From the NCBI GenBank assembly GCA_948567375.1, contig OX419757.1:49352001-49416000 (forward strand): a DNA stretch of 64,000 nt, written 5' to 3'. The notes under the pieces are model-generated. The model was not told where the DNA came from and did not search any database. It saw only the letters and a list, made by a program, of their open reading frames with translations. The position numbers and the translations under genes were made by a program. Shown here piece by piece: positions 11,171 through 23,202 of the stretch; within the stretch, counting starts at the first letter, position 1; each line of letters starts with the position of its first letter. This stretch comes from Lunularia cruciata (lineage: Eukaryota > Streptophyta > Marchantiopsida > Lunulariales > Lunulariaceae).

Positions 11171-11985
11171 GTCTCTCCTCTCACCTAAACTTCTGGCCTT
11201 TTTGTACTAAACCATAGAGAGGATCTACTGCATGGGCAAAGTGGAATTGATACATGAGAACACACAAGCTCCCAAGAATCTCCTTACTTTTGTTGGTGAG
11301 TTGTATGTATCCTTCATTTGCTGAATCTCATACACCTTGCTTGGATTAGGTTTGCGCCCAAACCATCCACATAAATGTCCAACAATGACCACCTTTCCAA
11401 CCCCAAACTTGGATTTGGCTCCTGATAAGGTCAAATGAACATCCTCGTCATGACAGGATCTGATCACAATTTGAAATATGATCAGCTACAAACTTACGGC
11501 ACCCCCTCTGATCCAATACTTCATCCTTCTATGCACCCTTTTATTGGAATACCATCCATAAAAGGCATTGTCTTCTCCAGAATGAAATCCCTAAGAACTT
11601 TATTCATTCCATTCATGATGTGCAGAATAGAATTTGTTACTCCTTGCAGCAATGTGCACATCCTCATCAACCCTAATGGTATCCTCATTGTGGTAATGTC
11701 CCTTCTACCTTCAGCAAGTTGGAATTGGTCACAATCAAAATGTAGATCTCCTTAGGAACATATCGCTCTACCTGCAAAAGCTTTAGCAAATTCTCCAACA
11801 ATTGGCTCTATCGTCGTGTTCCTTATTGTCACTTGATTCATTGGCTGCATATCTTAGATGAACCTCAAAGCTCCATTCTTCTTAGGCACTATAAACCATT
11901 GACTAGAATAAGGTACAAATGACAGCTCTAGGATCCTTGCATCAACGTTAGCTTCCAATCATGATGTTCCTTCAAGTATTTCTCC
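11171..11985 (-). pseudogene. Element D: reverse transcriptase fragment
   Basis: Read on the minus strand, the segment gives VPKKNGALRFI-stop-DMQP, then MNQVTIRNTTIEPIVGEFAKAF, DITTMRIPLGLMRMCTL and MNGMNKVLRDFI. Next comes MPFMDGIPIKGC, where related elements have the catalytic FLDD, so the second Asp is lost. It continues through KVVIVGHLCGWFGRKPNP and TKVRRFLGACVF to HAVDPLYGLVQKGQKFR and stops dead at the A junction (11171). Stops and frameshifts are frequent. This is a separate Ty3/gypsy family from A, B, E and F. Confidence 0.85.
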
Positions 11986-14828
11986 TTCTTTGGTTCTACC
12001 TAATTCTACTCATAACTCTTCTATTTCTTCTATTTCTTCACTACAAACTACAATTGCATTGGTGGGTAACTTATCTAACTCTTTATCTCCCAACCCACTC
12101 TTCTCTAATGTCTTTGGTAACTGATATGAAGACACTTGTTCTCCTACTTCTGCTACTTCAGACTTCCTTGCTAATTTTACCTCACTACAAAGTCTATCCA
12201 AGTTGGTTCTAACAAGATCTAGTTTGAGACAAACATTATCTCCTACCTCTAACATCTTCCTATCTACATGATCTTGTACAAAAATCAACAAATCGTTCAA
12301 CTTTGTCCTTTGCCTTCCTCTGCCTCGTCTCTTGCACTAACAACTTCAACTCGTGCAATTTGGCTTCCTCCAACTTTGCTTCAACTTCAGTGCTAAGCAA
12401 TGCTCTCATCTTGTTTACCATTGCTCCCTCTACATTTGATTCCACAGCCAGCTCTACCTTCTTTTTCTTTCTCTCCTCCTCCAACTTGTCCTTGGATTCA
12501 GCCTTCATTGCTTCCTTCTCTTGCTGATTCAACACGAGTTGATCTTCTGCTACTCTCAACAATCCTTGGAATTTTCCTCCTCTCAATTATGCTCTATTAA
12601 CTCTCGCTGCAAGGCTTGATCTTTATTGGCCGCTTCTTCCTTAGATTCTCCAACTCTTGCTCCATCATTTCTACACTTGCCTTTGAATGTATCAGCTCCA
12701 CTCGCACATTAGCAATTTCACTCTTTAGCACTTTGACCAATGTTGTCTTCTCCTTTACTTCCTCCCTACACTTCACCAAATCCTCCCTCATTGCTTCTGA
12801 GTACTTACCTCAAACAATTTTCTCCATCTGAAGTTCTTTGGCTTCCATTTCTACTCACGTTAGCTTACTTCTCAACAGCAAGGTCTTTGCACTCCACTTT
12901 GTCATGGCTGCTGATTCACCCTTCACATCTAGATTAGCACTTGCCATCTCTACTTTCTTCTGCTGTAGAAACACCAACAAAGGACATACTACCTTTGACA
13001 AATACTCCACTCGATCATATTGCATGTCGTTGGCTCTGCTATCTTTGCCCTTGTCAAGTAACTCCTTCATTAGCGCCTTACCCTAAAGACGTGATCTTTT
13101 TTATCTTCAACGTCTCTTCATCCAAGCTCTCCTCCTCCTTGGTTGTAACGTTACTTGGTCCCATATTGACTATTGAGCACTTTTCTTTCCCTTGGCACCT
13201 CTTGGACACACCAAGACACCTTCTTCTTCCTTCTCACGCCCTTGCTTGATGGTGGATACCTCTAGAGTTGTCTTCTTTACTTCCACAATGATTCCACTTG
13301 CTTGTTGGACCTCAACCTCTCCTTTAGTGCCACTGCTTGATTCCTCACTTTGTTGTGTGAACTCTTCTTCTCCTCCCAAGGCTTCTTCATTTGACTCGGT
13401 TTCTCCTTCTGACTCCTCCTCCGGAGTCAATTCTTTTACTTTCACCAACATTGACTTTGGATTAGGCTTTTGCATCTTTTGTGGTTGTATTGATGCAATG
13501 CATCCTTTGGGTCTATCTCTCTTTCTTGGCTTGAGGATGTCAACTTCAAATATCTTCTCCTTTCCACTCTTCTTGTATACTCATCCCCTTCTTGAACCCG
13601 CTCCATGTAATATTGTTCATCTGCATCCACCTCTTTGTGCAAATATGGATGGAAATGAGACCGCATTCTACTTCTCTCCGTAGAAGCCAGCAAATTCAGC
13701 CCAAAGTAGAAGTGAGCTGCAAAGGTTACAAAGTATTGTGGTTGGATATCCATTCTCCAACCCGTAATCATCTGCCCTACCCATTGGTGCAAACACTTTG
13801 CCCAATCCACTACTTCTCCTACAAACATCCGATGAAAGAAGACTGCCTATTGCATCGTGACGTAGGTGGTTTGCTTTGGCTTGCACATTGCCATCATTGT
13901 GCTCATGATCCCTCTTTGCATTGAGTCTCTGTAACTATCTACCTTATACCCATTCTTTGTGCACGGTCAATTAAAAGAATTCCTAACCTTGGCAGTTTCT
14001 TCCAATGCATCACACTTCTGATAGAAGGTGGTACTCCTACCTCTCTTGCTTCTCTACCCAAGATTAATCTCCAATCCAACTCAGTCCATCAAGCCAGATT
14101 TACTCTCTTCCCTTTTTGCTTCAGCCCATCCTTGCAATCACTCGTGGCAATCTCTACCATGAAACTTGGAAAGCTAAAATTCTAGTTCTAGGCCAGAAAA
14201 GTGATGCAAAGTCTTGATAAGACCTTGATCCTTGCCACTACATCCAATCTACGCATTGCAAGACCTCTCATTGCACTCTGCTTACTCACTTTTGGGGCCA
14301 TAGTGTGTTTCTTCACTCTCTTCTTGTGAAAGATTGTACTCAAGATTCTAACCTACTCTTCTTAAGTATTCAAAAATTGCATTCCTTTGGGTAGACTCTG
14401 AATAGGAACATGATAGAATCTAGACATTGTAGTGCTTCTTCACATGAATCTCAATTTTATAGTCCATTGCTGATTGGTCATTCTTCAATCGTTGCTCCAT
14501 GTCACTCATCAATTTTGTGAAGTGGTTTCCTGTCACTATCAATAACCTCTTGGTCCCATGGTAGTCACATTCTTCCTACATACTTTTTTGATTGGTAGAA
14601 CCCAAGGAAGTTTGTTATAGGATCTTTGGATCAAGTTGCACTCCCTGACACAAAGTCCTTGTCTTTATATTTTATCTTGTCCAACCCGAGTCCTTTGGAC
14701 TCGACTCAAGGTCAACTTTGGGTCTAAGCCAAATACACAATTCTTCACCTTTCTTCCCCATTTAGCCCTCCTTTGGCCTTACCAACACACTTCTTCTTTA
14801 AAACTTGAAAAAAAATGTGGGTACCACA
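11986..14828 (-). repeat. Old truncated LTR of the A/E family (C)
   Basis: The right end is the family terminus TGTGGTACCCACA (complement at 14816-14828). The segment carries a diverged copy of the LTR-borne frame. The left end lacks the GGGTTGTCACA terminus, so several hundred bases are missing; the left boundary is approximate. Both sides abut element D sequence, reverse transcriptase on the left and linker on the right, so this is a relic insertion inside D. Divergence from the other LTR copies is much greater, about half the residues in the conserved block. Confidence 0.82.
12010..14301 (-). pseudogene. LTR-borne ORF remnant in C
   Basis: The frame begins MAPKVSKQSAMRGLAMRRLD and follows the layout of the other copies. 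The conserved block at 13442-13828 reads VDWAKCLHQWVGQMI...FAAHFYFGLNLL, then SRMRSHFHPYLHKEVDADEQYY. An acidic linker lies at 13170-13475, coiled-coil pieces at 12260-13070, and a C-terminal tail at 12010-12300 (MNDLLIFVQDHVDRKMLEVG, SGLGDKELDKLPT). Both Trp codons of the AWNWN motif are TAG (14182-14184 and 14188-14190). The copy shows that the LTR ORF is an old, long-kept feature of the family. Confidence 0.8.
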
Positions 14829-15421
14829 CTGACCCAACATCTCTCAAAACCTTTTCTCCTCCATTGGTAGACAAAAATCTGATTAACCAATTGTCAACTC
14901 TTTGAGTGTAGCTTTTGTGAGCTTGTGACCTATCTGATTTGGATCCCTTAGGCTCTTTTGTTTCTGAGCAAGTTGGACATGCTGATCAGAGTCACTTGGA
15001 AGAGGTTCAACTATAGGACTGACCTTTTCTCCACACTCTTGTATGTGGTTTCCACCCTAGCATAAGAACCTAAAAATGATTTTATCACTGAATAGAGTTC
15101 TCTTGAATGTATTTCTACCACCTGATCCTCATGCTCACACTCAGACTTCATCCTCATGAGCTCTCTTAAAGAATCCTCCAACCTTATCTCCATGTATTCT
15201 CTTGATATGGTGTCATCCTCATCAATCACCCCACTCTTTTTAGTTCATTTTCTTGTTCTTGCACAACTTTCCGCTCCTTTTTGTGCACATTGGCAAGTTG
15301 CATGTACACACTAAACCTACTTTGAGAAAACCTCATCTCTTGTATACATAAGGTACTTCCTCTCTAAAGCAAGAGCACCTTCTTTGATGTACCACTATAT
15401 TCTTGCCCAATAGTGGTACTT
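14829..15421 (-). pseudogene. Element D: region between protease and reverse transcriptase
   Basis: A 72-residue open stretch at 15011-15229 (MIDEDDTISREYMEIRLEDS..., ending YKSVEKRSVL) is charged and probably helical. Upstream, at 15421, the sequence VPLLGKNIVVHQRR continues in frame from EFKDFLQV of the D protease block at 25503, once element B and one TACTT copy are removed. So this is D sequence displaced by B. No catalytic motif is seen here; it is assigned by position. Confidence 0.65.
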
Positions 15422-15556
15422 TGTAATACTCCAAGGACAAGAGAAGAGAGAGAAACACAAATTACACACTCCACATTCAGTGCTCCAAAGGAGCACCTTC
15501 TCTTTATTATATAGACAAAAAGGATCTCCTCCAAGGAAGCTCCATCATAGGATTAG
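15422..15556 (-). repeat. 3' LTR of B, outer piece
   Basis: The segment matches 24631-24765 of the 5' LTR, with the same end TGTAATACTCCAAGG and the same TATA-like box (complement at 15502-15513). It is cut at GGATTAG by the solo LTR and resumes at 19329. Confidence 0.92.
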
Positions 15557-18500
15557 TGTGACAACCCGGCAAATATCACTTTTGCGGTAATTGGGTAAGT
15601 AAAGTTTGTTCCCGCAGAGATACAAGTCAGAAGTGTCCAAATACAAAGCAAAGTAACAATTTCAATTCTTCTTGAGTCCTTCTTTAGTCTCTCAGGTAGA
15701 AACCACACCTAGAAGAGAGTAACAAGCACTTACTCACAGTCTTGTCACAAATTTCACACTCCTTAATCACAACTCCATCAGATCTTTCTAAACAATCTTG
15801 ATTGTGATGATTTAGGCTCTCCCAAAAACGGCACTTCACTACAAAATGACTTCGCCTCAGAATTGTGTTCCACCCCTCCATTGAAGGCACAACTTCCTCG
15901 ATCAAAATTGCTTCACATCAACTTTGCATTGCACTCACAAATGCAAAATACTACCAACACTACAATACCTCTCAGATCTGTCAAGGCATTGCTCCAATTG
16001 CACTTCACTCAAGATCAAACACACAGAATGAAGATCAAGGCTGCGGAATCCAACATCCAACAAGTACACTAACTTGCACTTCAAATTTCTCCACACTCTC
16101 ACAAACACAAGTACAACGTTGATACTCGGAATCAAGCTTAAGCGATGAGCACTACTTCACAGCACTTTGCTTTATCTACTCTCAAAAATTATGAGCACTG
16201 AACAACATGATATTGCAAATGCCACTCTTAAGTAGTGAACAAATTGACAGTTCTAACAACTATACTGTTCTACAACAACTCTTCTAACCTGTAGATCCAA
16301 AATGTCAATGCACCTCTTCATATCTGCCTCTTCAAGTCTCAAAACTGTTACTAATCCAATCCAATGTCTACTTTGTCATCGGCTTTCAAACCCAAACCCA
16401 AAGTAATCTTACTTCCTACTACTCTGTCCTCGGGTTTCATATCTTCTACTTCTTCTACCAGATCCAGCAATTCTCTTTCCTGATCTAAAATTGCACTAGT
16501 AGGTAATCTATCTAACTCTTCATCTCTCAACCCACTCTTCTCCAATGTCTCCATCTCTAACTCCAAAGATATTTGTATGCCTATGTTATCTACTTTGGGT
16601 TTGGCTCTAACATCTTTCCAAAGTTTTCAGATCTCTATTTTCACTAAGTCTAATCTAATTGCAATATTGTCTTCTACTTCTAAGATCTTCCTATCTACAC
16701 GAGGTTCTTAAACTAATCAACAAGGCATTCAAATTAGTGTCTTTCGCCTCTCTTCGCCTCATCTTCTGCACCAACAACTTCAACTTGTGCAACCTTGTCT
16801 CTTCAATTCAAACGCTGGCCTCTATACTTAACATTGCGTTCATCCTGAGGACTATCTCCTTCAACGGCTCCAATCTCATCACTCTCTCTCGCTCTTGATC
16901 TGCAAGCCAGTCCTCCCTGTACATTGCTAATTCCACTTTGAACTCATCTTTCACCGTCTCCTTCTCCTTCTATACAACCTTCTCCTCCTGATTACGAAGT
17001 AACTCTCGTAATCTCTCTTCTTCCTTATACTGTGCTGCCAACTCTCTTTGCCAGAGTTGCTTCTTCTCCTCTACACTCTCCATCACCCTATCGAGCTCTT
17101 GATCCTTTGCTGCGACTCTCACAATAGCATGGATAACTTCTACTCTTGAATCAACAAACTGCTACTTCAAGATCTTGTATTCAGCTACTTGTCTTTCCCT
17201 TGCTATATCACTCTTCTTAACAAGATCTTCTTGATATCTCACTTCTCTCTTCAGGTCTTCAATTACCTGAGTTCTCACTACTGCCTCCGCTTGCAATACT
17301 TCCCTTTCCTCCTCACCTCGGGTTATACTCTTCTTCAACTCCGAGTTCTCTTCTTGTAATCTTGATAACACCTGCAAGACAGTCTTTACCTCTGGACAAG
17401 TCGACTGCATCTCCTTCTTCTTGTACTCTAACTTCACCAGCAGAGGACACACCACCTCCCGCAAGTACTCGACTCCATCGCTTGGGGTTACTTCTTCTTG
17501 CATAGCCACTTCTCTTTGCACTTCTTGTTCATCCAATACTTGCCTTCTTCTCTGTAGTCTTTGTATTGGAACGGACGCCTTGCTTCCCAAGCTTTCATTT
17601 GCTTCTTCTTTCACGTTACTCGGACCTGCATTGTACTTCGCCTTACATCTCGAGTGGACACCTTTCCGAACTACAATCTTCTCTTCTGCCTCGGGTACTT
17701 CATCTTCCAACTTTGTGTTGTCCTTGGCTTCAATCTCTACCTGCACTTCTTCTTCTTCTACTGCAGCAGTTGGCACCAATGTCATTTCTCCACCTTCATT
17801 GCTGTCGCTACTTGTATCTCCACTCTATAGCGTTAGCTCGGGCTCCTCCTTGTGTTCCAAGTCTTTGGTCTTGCACTCGGCATCACCTTCCGAGTCTTCA
17901 TCTTCCGACTCGATCACCACCATGCCTCGCCTCGGGTTTCCTCTCCTAGTCTTCCGAGGTTTCATCGTGTTTTTGGCTTTGCCCTACCGACTTCTCTTCT
18001 TTGAGTTTGGAGTACTCACTTTGATCTCCACATTCTTCCCTGTCTTCTTGAAGTACTCATTGGTGCTTCTGATTTGCAAGATGTACTGCTGCTCCTCTAC
18101 ATTGACCTCCTTTCTCAAATCGGGATGGAAATGAGACACCATCCGAATTTGCTCCGCCGAGTTTAGCAAATTCAACCCGAGGAAGAAATGAGCTGCAAAC
18201 GGCACGATGTAGTGTGGAGGCGATTTATCCCATAGATTCCACACCATTTGTCACGTTCTCCCATGGAAACACCTCACCTAGTTGATTGGTTCTCTTGCAA
18301 ACAATTTGTGAAAGAACACCGCTTGGTGTTTCATCACATAAGTTGTTCTCTCCGGCTTCAGGATTGCCATCAGAGCACTCACAATTCCCTTCTTGATAGG
18401 ATCTTTGTAGCTATCGACTTTGTACCCATTCTTTGTCTGCTTTGACAAGAATGCATCTCTCACCTCTTGGGTTTCTTGGGCTATCTCTCCCTTCCCCAAG

Positions 18501-19323
18501 AACGTGGCCTCCTGCTCCAAGCCTGCTTCCTTCCCAAGTACCAGTCTCCAATCCGACTTTGTCCAGCAAGCCGGTTTTCCTCTCTTCCTTTCTTCCTTGG
18601 GTCCATTGAGACACTTGCTCTTGATGATCTCTGTCATGAAACCTGGAAAACTCACGTTCTAGCTCCACGCCAAGAAGGTGATCCAAAGTCGGCTCAAGAC
18701 TTTGATCCTCATGATCATATCTAACCTCCAAATTGCATGATTTCTCACGGAGTTCTTCTTTCCTCCTCCCATCTCTCCTGCTTTCTCATTGTCTCTCGGT
18801 TTCACTCTTGCGACTTCTCCCTTACACACTAATGCGTTTCCAACTCTATTTCCATTCCCATGATCACCTATAGGACGACATCTCAACGACAAAGGAAAAT
18901 TACTCAACATTGCATCGTTGTGAGTTTGATTTTTCTAGAGTTGCGCTTTCTTCGTCTTTCTTCACTTTGAGTTTCTACCAAGAAATCACACCTCCTGCAT
19001 GCACCTGTCATTGTCAATCATACTTTGTGCGTATGGGCCGTCGGTTTTTTGAATGGTCCCTTCTTGAATTTCTTGCCCCGACGAAAGGTTGTTAGACTGA
19101 CTTCACCTCGGGTTGAGCTCCCCTCGATACAAAGACTCCTTACTTTGGGCTGTGTGTTGACAAGGCATTTCTGAGTACTTTGCCTTATGACCCAAAGTCA
19201 CTTTACTTTGGGTTTCATCCCGAAGACTCTTTTCTTTGCCTTCTTTGGCCATACAAGCGCAATCCGACTTCTCTATACACTTCTTCTTCTTTATTTTGAA
19301 AATAAAAAAATGTGGGTACCAAA
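15557..19323 (-). repeat. Solo giant LTR of the A/E family inside B's LTR
   Basis: This is a complete LTR of 3,767 bp with no internal region attached. The left end is TGTGACAACCCGG; the right end is TGTGGGTACCAAA, where other copies have CCACA. The flanks are ATTAG (15552-15556) and ATTAC (19324-19328), a 5-bp target duplication with one change. Removing the LTR and one flank restores the LTR sequence of B as seen at 24755-24785. Solo LTRs arise by recombination between the two LTRs of an element. Confidence 0.93.
16351..18910 (-). pseudogene. LTR-borne ORF in the solo LTR
   Basis: The frame starts at a Met at 18910 (MLSNFPLSLRCRPIGDHGNG) and runs to an in-frame TAG at 18659-18661, the second Trp site of the AWNWN motif. 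It continues at 18278-18655, where one more break follows, then 17984-18247 and a 207-residue acidic and coiled-coil stretch at 17162-17785. It ends in the C-terminal tail at 16351-16566. Between breaks the protein sequence stays close to E's copy. Confidence 0.75.
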
Positions 19324-19328
19324 ATTAC

Positions 19329-19419
19329 GCACATAGATAGGTGACCTGTCTGCAAGCTCCACCCTTGGGTTACTTACTTGGATGGGTGACATGTTGGTCT
19401 AGGCCCTATCTGGTTGGTC
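19329..19419 (-). repeat. 3' LTR of B, inner piece (truncated)
   Basis: The piece matches 24771-24861 of the 5' LTR and stops at TTGGTC, where F-type LTR sequence begins. The remaining part of the LTR up to its TGTAATAC start is missing. Confidence 0.88.
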
Positions 19420-20450
19420 TGTGAGCCGGCCTGTCTCCTCACTCAGGATGAATCTCTGATGGCTATTATGGTAGCGCACCATGGACTAAGAAGGCAAGGA
19501 ACCCCAACTCCATCATACTCCTCCAAGGCTAACACTCCAAGACTCAAGACATTGCTCACTAGAAAACTCAATGAGAGAGAGATAGTTGCAAATGAAAGGA
19601 TCATGAGTACCTCCTCACCCCTTGTTTATATACTTGTGAAATAGTTACGTACCAAAGTTACTAATTACCGTAGTAACTCAAGTTACTAGACTAAAAGTCA
19701 AGTAAAGTCAAAAGTAGAAAGGAATATCCATTCACATGAGCATATTCCCCTAAGCATGTGGTCTTATCTTGACCCATCCACTAAGTCAAGGATTCCTTCA
19801 CATGGGCTATCCTTGGACTAAAGAAGAATCCAAAACAAAAAGGCTTGCGGGCCCAAGAGTTCTCAACTCTTTCCTCAAAGCCAAACACCTAGGAATAATA
19901 CCAAGTCAATACACTAAAATCCAAAATAGTGGTGCTTATCTTTTCTACTTCCTCTAAATTAAAGTCCCCTCTATCTTAGCTATGACTAACTTTAGCTAAC
20001 CATGACTAATATAGAACCATCCTTTATCTCTATAAATAATATCTCTTAAGTACTTGTACTACCAAGCTAAATATCACAATACCACACACATGCAGAAATG
20101 GGTGTTAGAGACCCAACCACTAAGTCAAGGATTCCTTCACATGGGCTATCCTTGGACTAAAGAAGAATCCAAAACAAAAAGGCTTGCGGGCCCAGGAGTT
20201 TTCAACTTTTTCCTCAAAGCCAAACACCTAGGAATAATAACAAGTCAACACACTAAAATCCAAAATAGTGGTGCTCATCTTTTCTACTTCCTCTAAAGTA
20301 AGGTCCCCTCTATCTTAGCTATGACTAACTTTAGCTAACCATGACTAATATAGAACCATCCTTTATTTCTATATAAATAATATCTCTTAAGTACTTGTAA
20401 TACCAAGCTAAATATCACAATACCACACACATGCACAAATAGGTGTTACA
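19420..20450 (-). repeat. Two fused F-type LTRs replacing part of B
   Basis: A nearly complete F LTR (19420-20107) is followed directly by the second half of another (20108-20450, ending GGTGTTACA). The sequence around CCACTAAGTCAAGGATTCC therefore occurs twice, about 340 bp apart. The flanks (TGGTC, GGATG) do not match, and B has lost sequence here. Recombination between two F elements, or between LTRs, with deletion explains the arrangement. Confidence 0.85.
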
Positions 20451-21270
20451 GGATGGATCTTCATCAAGCTAGAAGGTGTGAAGGGATGCTCACCATACAT
20501 GAGGAAGAACGGAGTGACTTGGGTGGATGCATTCATTGAATTGTTGTAAGCAAATTCCACCAACATGAGTAGGGTGTCACACCTCTCTTGCTCTTCTAAG
20601 GTGAAGCTACGTAACATGTCTTCAATCGTGCAATTAGCCCACTCTGTTTGGCCATCTATTTATGGGTGGTAAGTTGTGGACATGGCCAACTTGGTTTTGA
20701 AGAAGGCAAAGAGTGTTTGCCAAAACAAATTGGTGAATTGAGTGCCTCTATCAATGATAAGTACTCTAAGATAGATACTCCATGGTGAGAGAATACTACA
20801 TCTAAGTATATTTGAGCTAGTTGTGGAGTGGTCACATCTTTGGTGGTAGGGAGTATATGAATCATTTTGTTGAGCTAGTCCACAAAGACCACAATGAAGT
20901 CAAACCCTGAGGTGGTCTTGGGTAATTCACAGACGAGATCCATACTCACTTGTTCCCAACGTTGGGTAGGCGTGGGGAGAGGTTGAGGGAGCCCTACAGA
21001 AGCTTGATTACAAGCTTTGTTCTATTGACAAAGTAGGCAGTTGTGCACGTAGTCCATCACGTCGTTGCTCATCTTAGGCCAATAGTAATGGCATTGGATT
21101 GCATCCAAGGTCTTGTCCACTCCGACATGACTTGCAATGGCCAAATCATGAAATTCTGCTAGAATGGTGGTGCATAATTCTGGGACATTTGGGATCCATA
21201 ATCTGCCATCATGAAAGGTAAGTCCTTTGGGGCTAGTGATGCCTTTGGATGATTGCGCTTCTACAATCTA
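20451..21270 (-). pseudogene. Integrase of element B, C-terminally truncated
   Basis: The minus-strand frame at 20408-20617 gives LRSFTLEEQERCDTLLMLVE and FAYNNSMNASTQVTPFFLMYGE, the end of the integrase core; its last residues run into the F LTR. The frame at 20656-20865 holds decayed core sequence near the second catalytic Asp. The zinc-binding region at about 20990-21120 is readable only in pieces. GPY/F and chromodomain regions are absent because of the F LTR replacement. Confidence 0.78.
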
Positions 21271-21600
21271 TGGATCAGTTTTTATGCTTCCAATGCTTGG
21301 TTGCCAGAACAATGGCAAACTCTTCTTGTTCTATGGTGTGGTAGTTGCGCTTTGCCGGTAACAACTTTTGAGAGAAATATGCAATTGGATGCCATCCGTC
21401 ATGCCACTCTTGTTGTAGGACTGCTCCTATTGCTACGCCTGATGCATCTATAGCCAACTTGATTGGACATTTTGGGTCATACCACTTCAAGATTGGTGCA
21501 TGTAGCAAGGCGGCTTTCGATTCTTGAAAGGCCAACTCTTGTGTGGTTCTCCATGTCCACTTCTTCCCCTTGCCAACTAGTGCGGTTAAAGGCTATGCAA
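21271..21600 (-). pseudogene. RNase H of element B
   Basis: The 86-residue frame at 21275-21535 has AFQESKAALLHAPILKWYDP, the IDASGVAIGAVLQQE block with the first catalytic Asp, and YHTIEQEEFAIVLATKHWKH with the catalytic Glu helix. It then runs out of frame. RNase H would remove the RNA template during reverse transcription. Confidence 0.85.
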
Positions 21601-22713
21601 CCTTGGAGAAGTCCTTGATAAATCTACAATAGAATCCCGTCAACCCCAAGAAGCTCTTGAGTTGAGTCTGATCTTCTGGAGCACTTCATTTTTGAATGAC
21701 CTCTATTTTATCCGTCAATACTTGAATGCCCTCTACACTTACTCTATGCCCCAAGTAGTCTACTTCAGACTTGCCAAACTTGCACTTTGAGATTTTGGCA
21801 TACAATCAATTTTGACTTGGAATCTGGAGGACCTCTTGTAGATGTTGTTTGTGTTCCGTCATTGTGCTACTATATACTAAGATATCATCCAAGAAGATGA
21901 TAATAGACTTATCCAAGTATGGAAAAAATATGTCATTCATTAGACTCATGAAGTGGCAGGTGCATTGGTGAGGCCAAAAGGCATCACAAGATACTTGAAG
22001 TGGCCATACTTGGTTTGAAAGGCAATTTTGTACACATTCTCCTCAGCAATTCGGATTTGATTGTAACCACTTTGCAAGTCCAATTTGGTGAAGTATCTCA
22101 CTCCATGGAGTTGATCAAATAGGTCATCCATGCAAAGTAAGGGGTATTTTTTCTTCATTGTTTGTTGATTGAGACCTCAATAGTCAATGCACATGCACAT
22201 TGTACCATCCTTCTTCACAAACAAGACAAGAGCTCCATATGGTGATATGCTAGGTTGGATGAACCCCTTCTGCAGCATCTCCTCAATTTGAATCTTACAC
22301 TCCTCCAACTCATGAGGTGATAGGCAATATGGGGCCTTACAAGGAGGTGTCTTCCCCGGGAGTGTCTCAATTTTATGATCTACTCTCCTTTTTGGTGGTA
22401 ATCCTGAGGGTAGATCATCGAGAAAGACATCTTGAAATTCATCCACCACAACTTTCAATTTCTTGGGAATTTTTCCATTGAGTTGTGCACTCTGGACTTC
22501 TCTTATTAGACTCATGAAACATCTATCTGTCTTACAGACAATTGCCATCCCTATGATATATAGAGGCAGATCCTGCCTGGGTGATTTTTCTTTAATCCCA
22601 ATGATTGACCATTGGTGGGTTCTCACTACTTTCTTCCTCCAATCTACCATAGGGTTGTAATGCTCCATCCATGGCATGCCTAAGATTGCATCATAACAAG
22701 CTAATTGTATCAC
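21601..22713 (-). pseudogene. Reverse transcriptase of element B
   Basis: The 178-residue frame at 22177-22713 starts in the protease tail (DAILGMPWMEHYNP) and continues through EFQDVFLDDLPSGLPPKR, the HKIETLPG segment and GFIQPSISPYGALVLFVKKD to MCIDY. After a short break, 21946-22158 gives [33 protein letters not shown] and [15 protein letters not shown]. The catalytic LDD box (near 21880-21900) and thumb (to 21650) are readable only with frameshifts. Confidence 0.87.
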
Positions 22714-22829
22714 TTGCCACTCAATTGCTTTCTAATATTCTCCTATAGAGAGTGTGACCCATCTAGGTAATGATTCAATCCTCTCTGTTTGCCCATTAGG
22801 CAACTCTACTTCTTCACTCCCATCTCTCT

Positions 22830-23141
22830 CTAGATCCATTCCCAATCTATTGCAACAAAGCGAGATAAGAAATTTTTTGCTACTCCTAGATCAATTAATA
22901 CTCTCACTTGATTGCCTTCTAGGACTCCATTCACGACAATCAATTGTGAGGTTGCCTTTTGGGATCTTTGCACATTAGTCTTCTTCCTTCCCTTGCTTCT
23001 CTTCTTCCTTATTAAGCCAATATGAAGGCCGAGGGCCTCTAGGGAAATGAGTGCGATAGTTGGTAGATATATGCCTAATACGGCCACAATTGTAACAACG
23101 GCATTGTTCTCCTCGAGTTCCATCTTCTTGTGAGACTCCAT
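22830..23141 (-). pseudogene. Zinc knuckle and protease of element B
   Basis: The frame contains SQLIVVNGVLEGNQVRVLID and LGVAKNFLS, a retropepsin-like segment with DLG in place of the usual DSG. In another frame, at about 23050-23100, is a damaged zinc knuckle, CYNCGRIRHISTNY, in which the last Cys is Tyr. The protease would cleave the polyprotein, but this copy is broken. Confidence 0.75.
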
Positions 23142-23202
23142 TTCTTTGTTCTTCTACCCGTCCATGCTCTCCTTGAAGCGGTCATGCTCCTCGATCTCAA
23201 AA

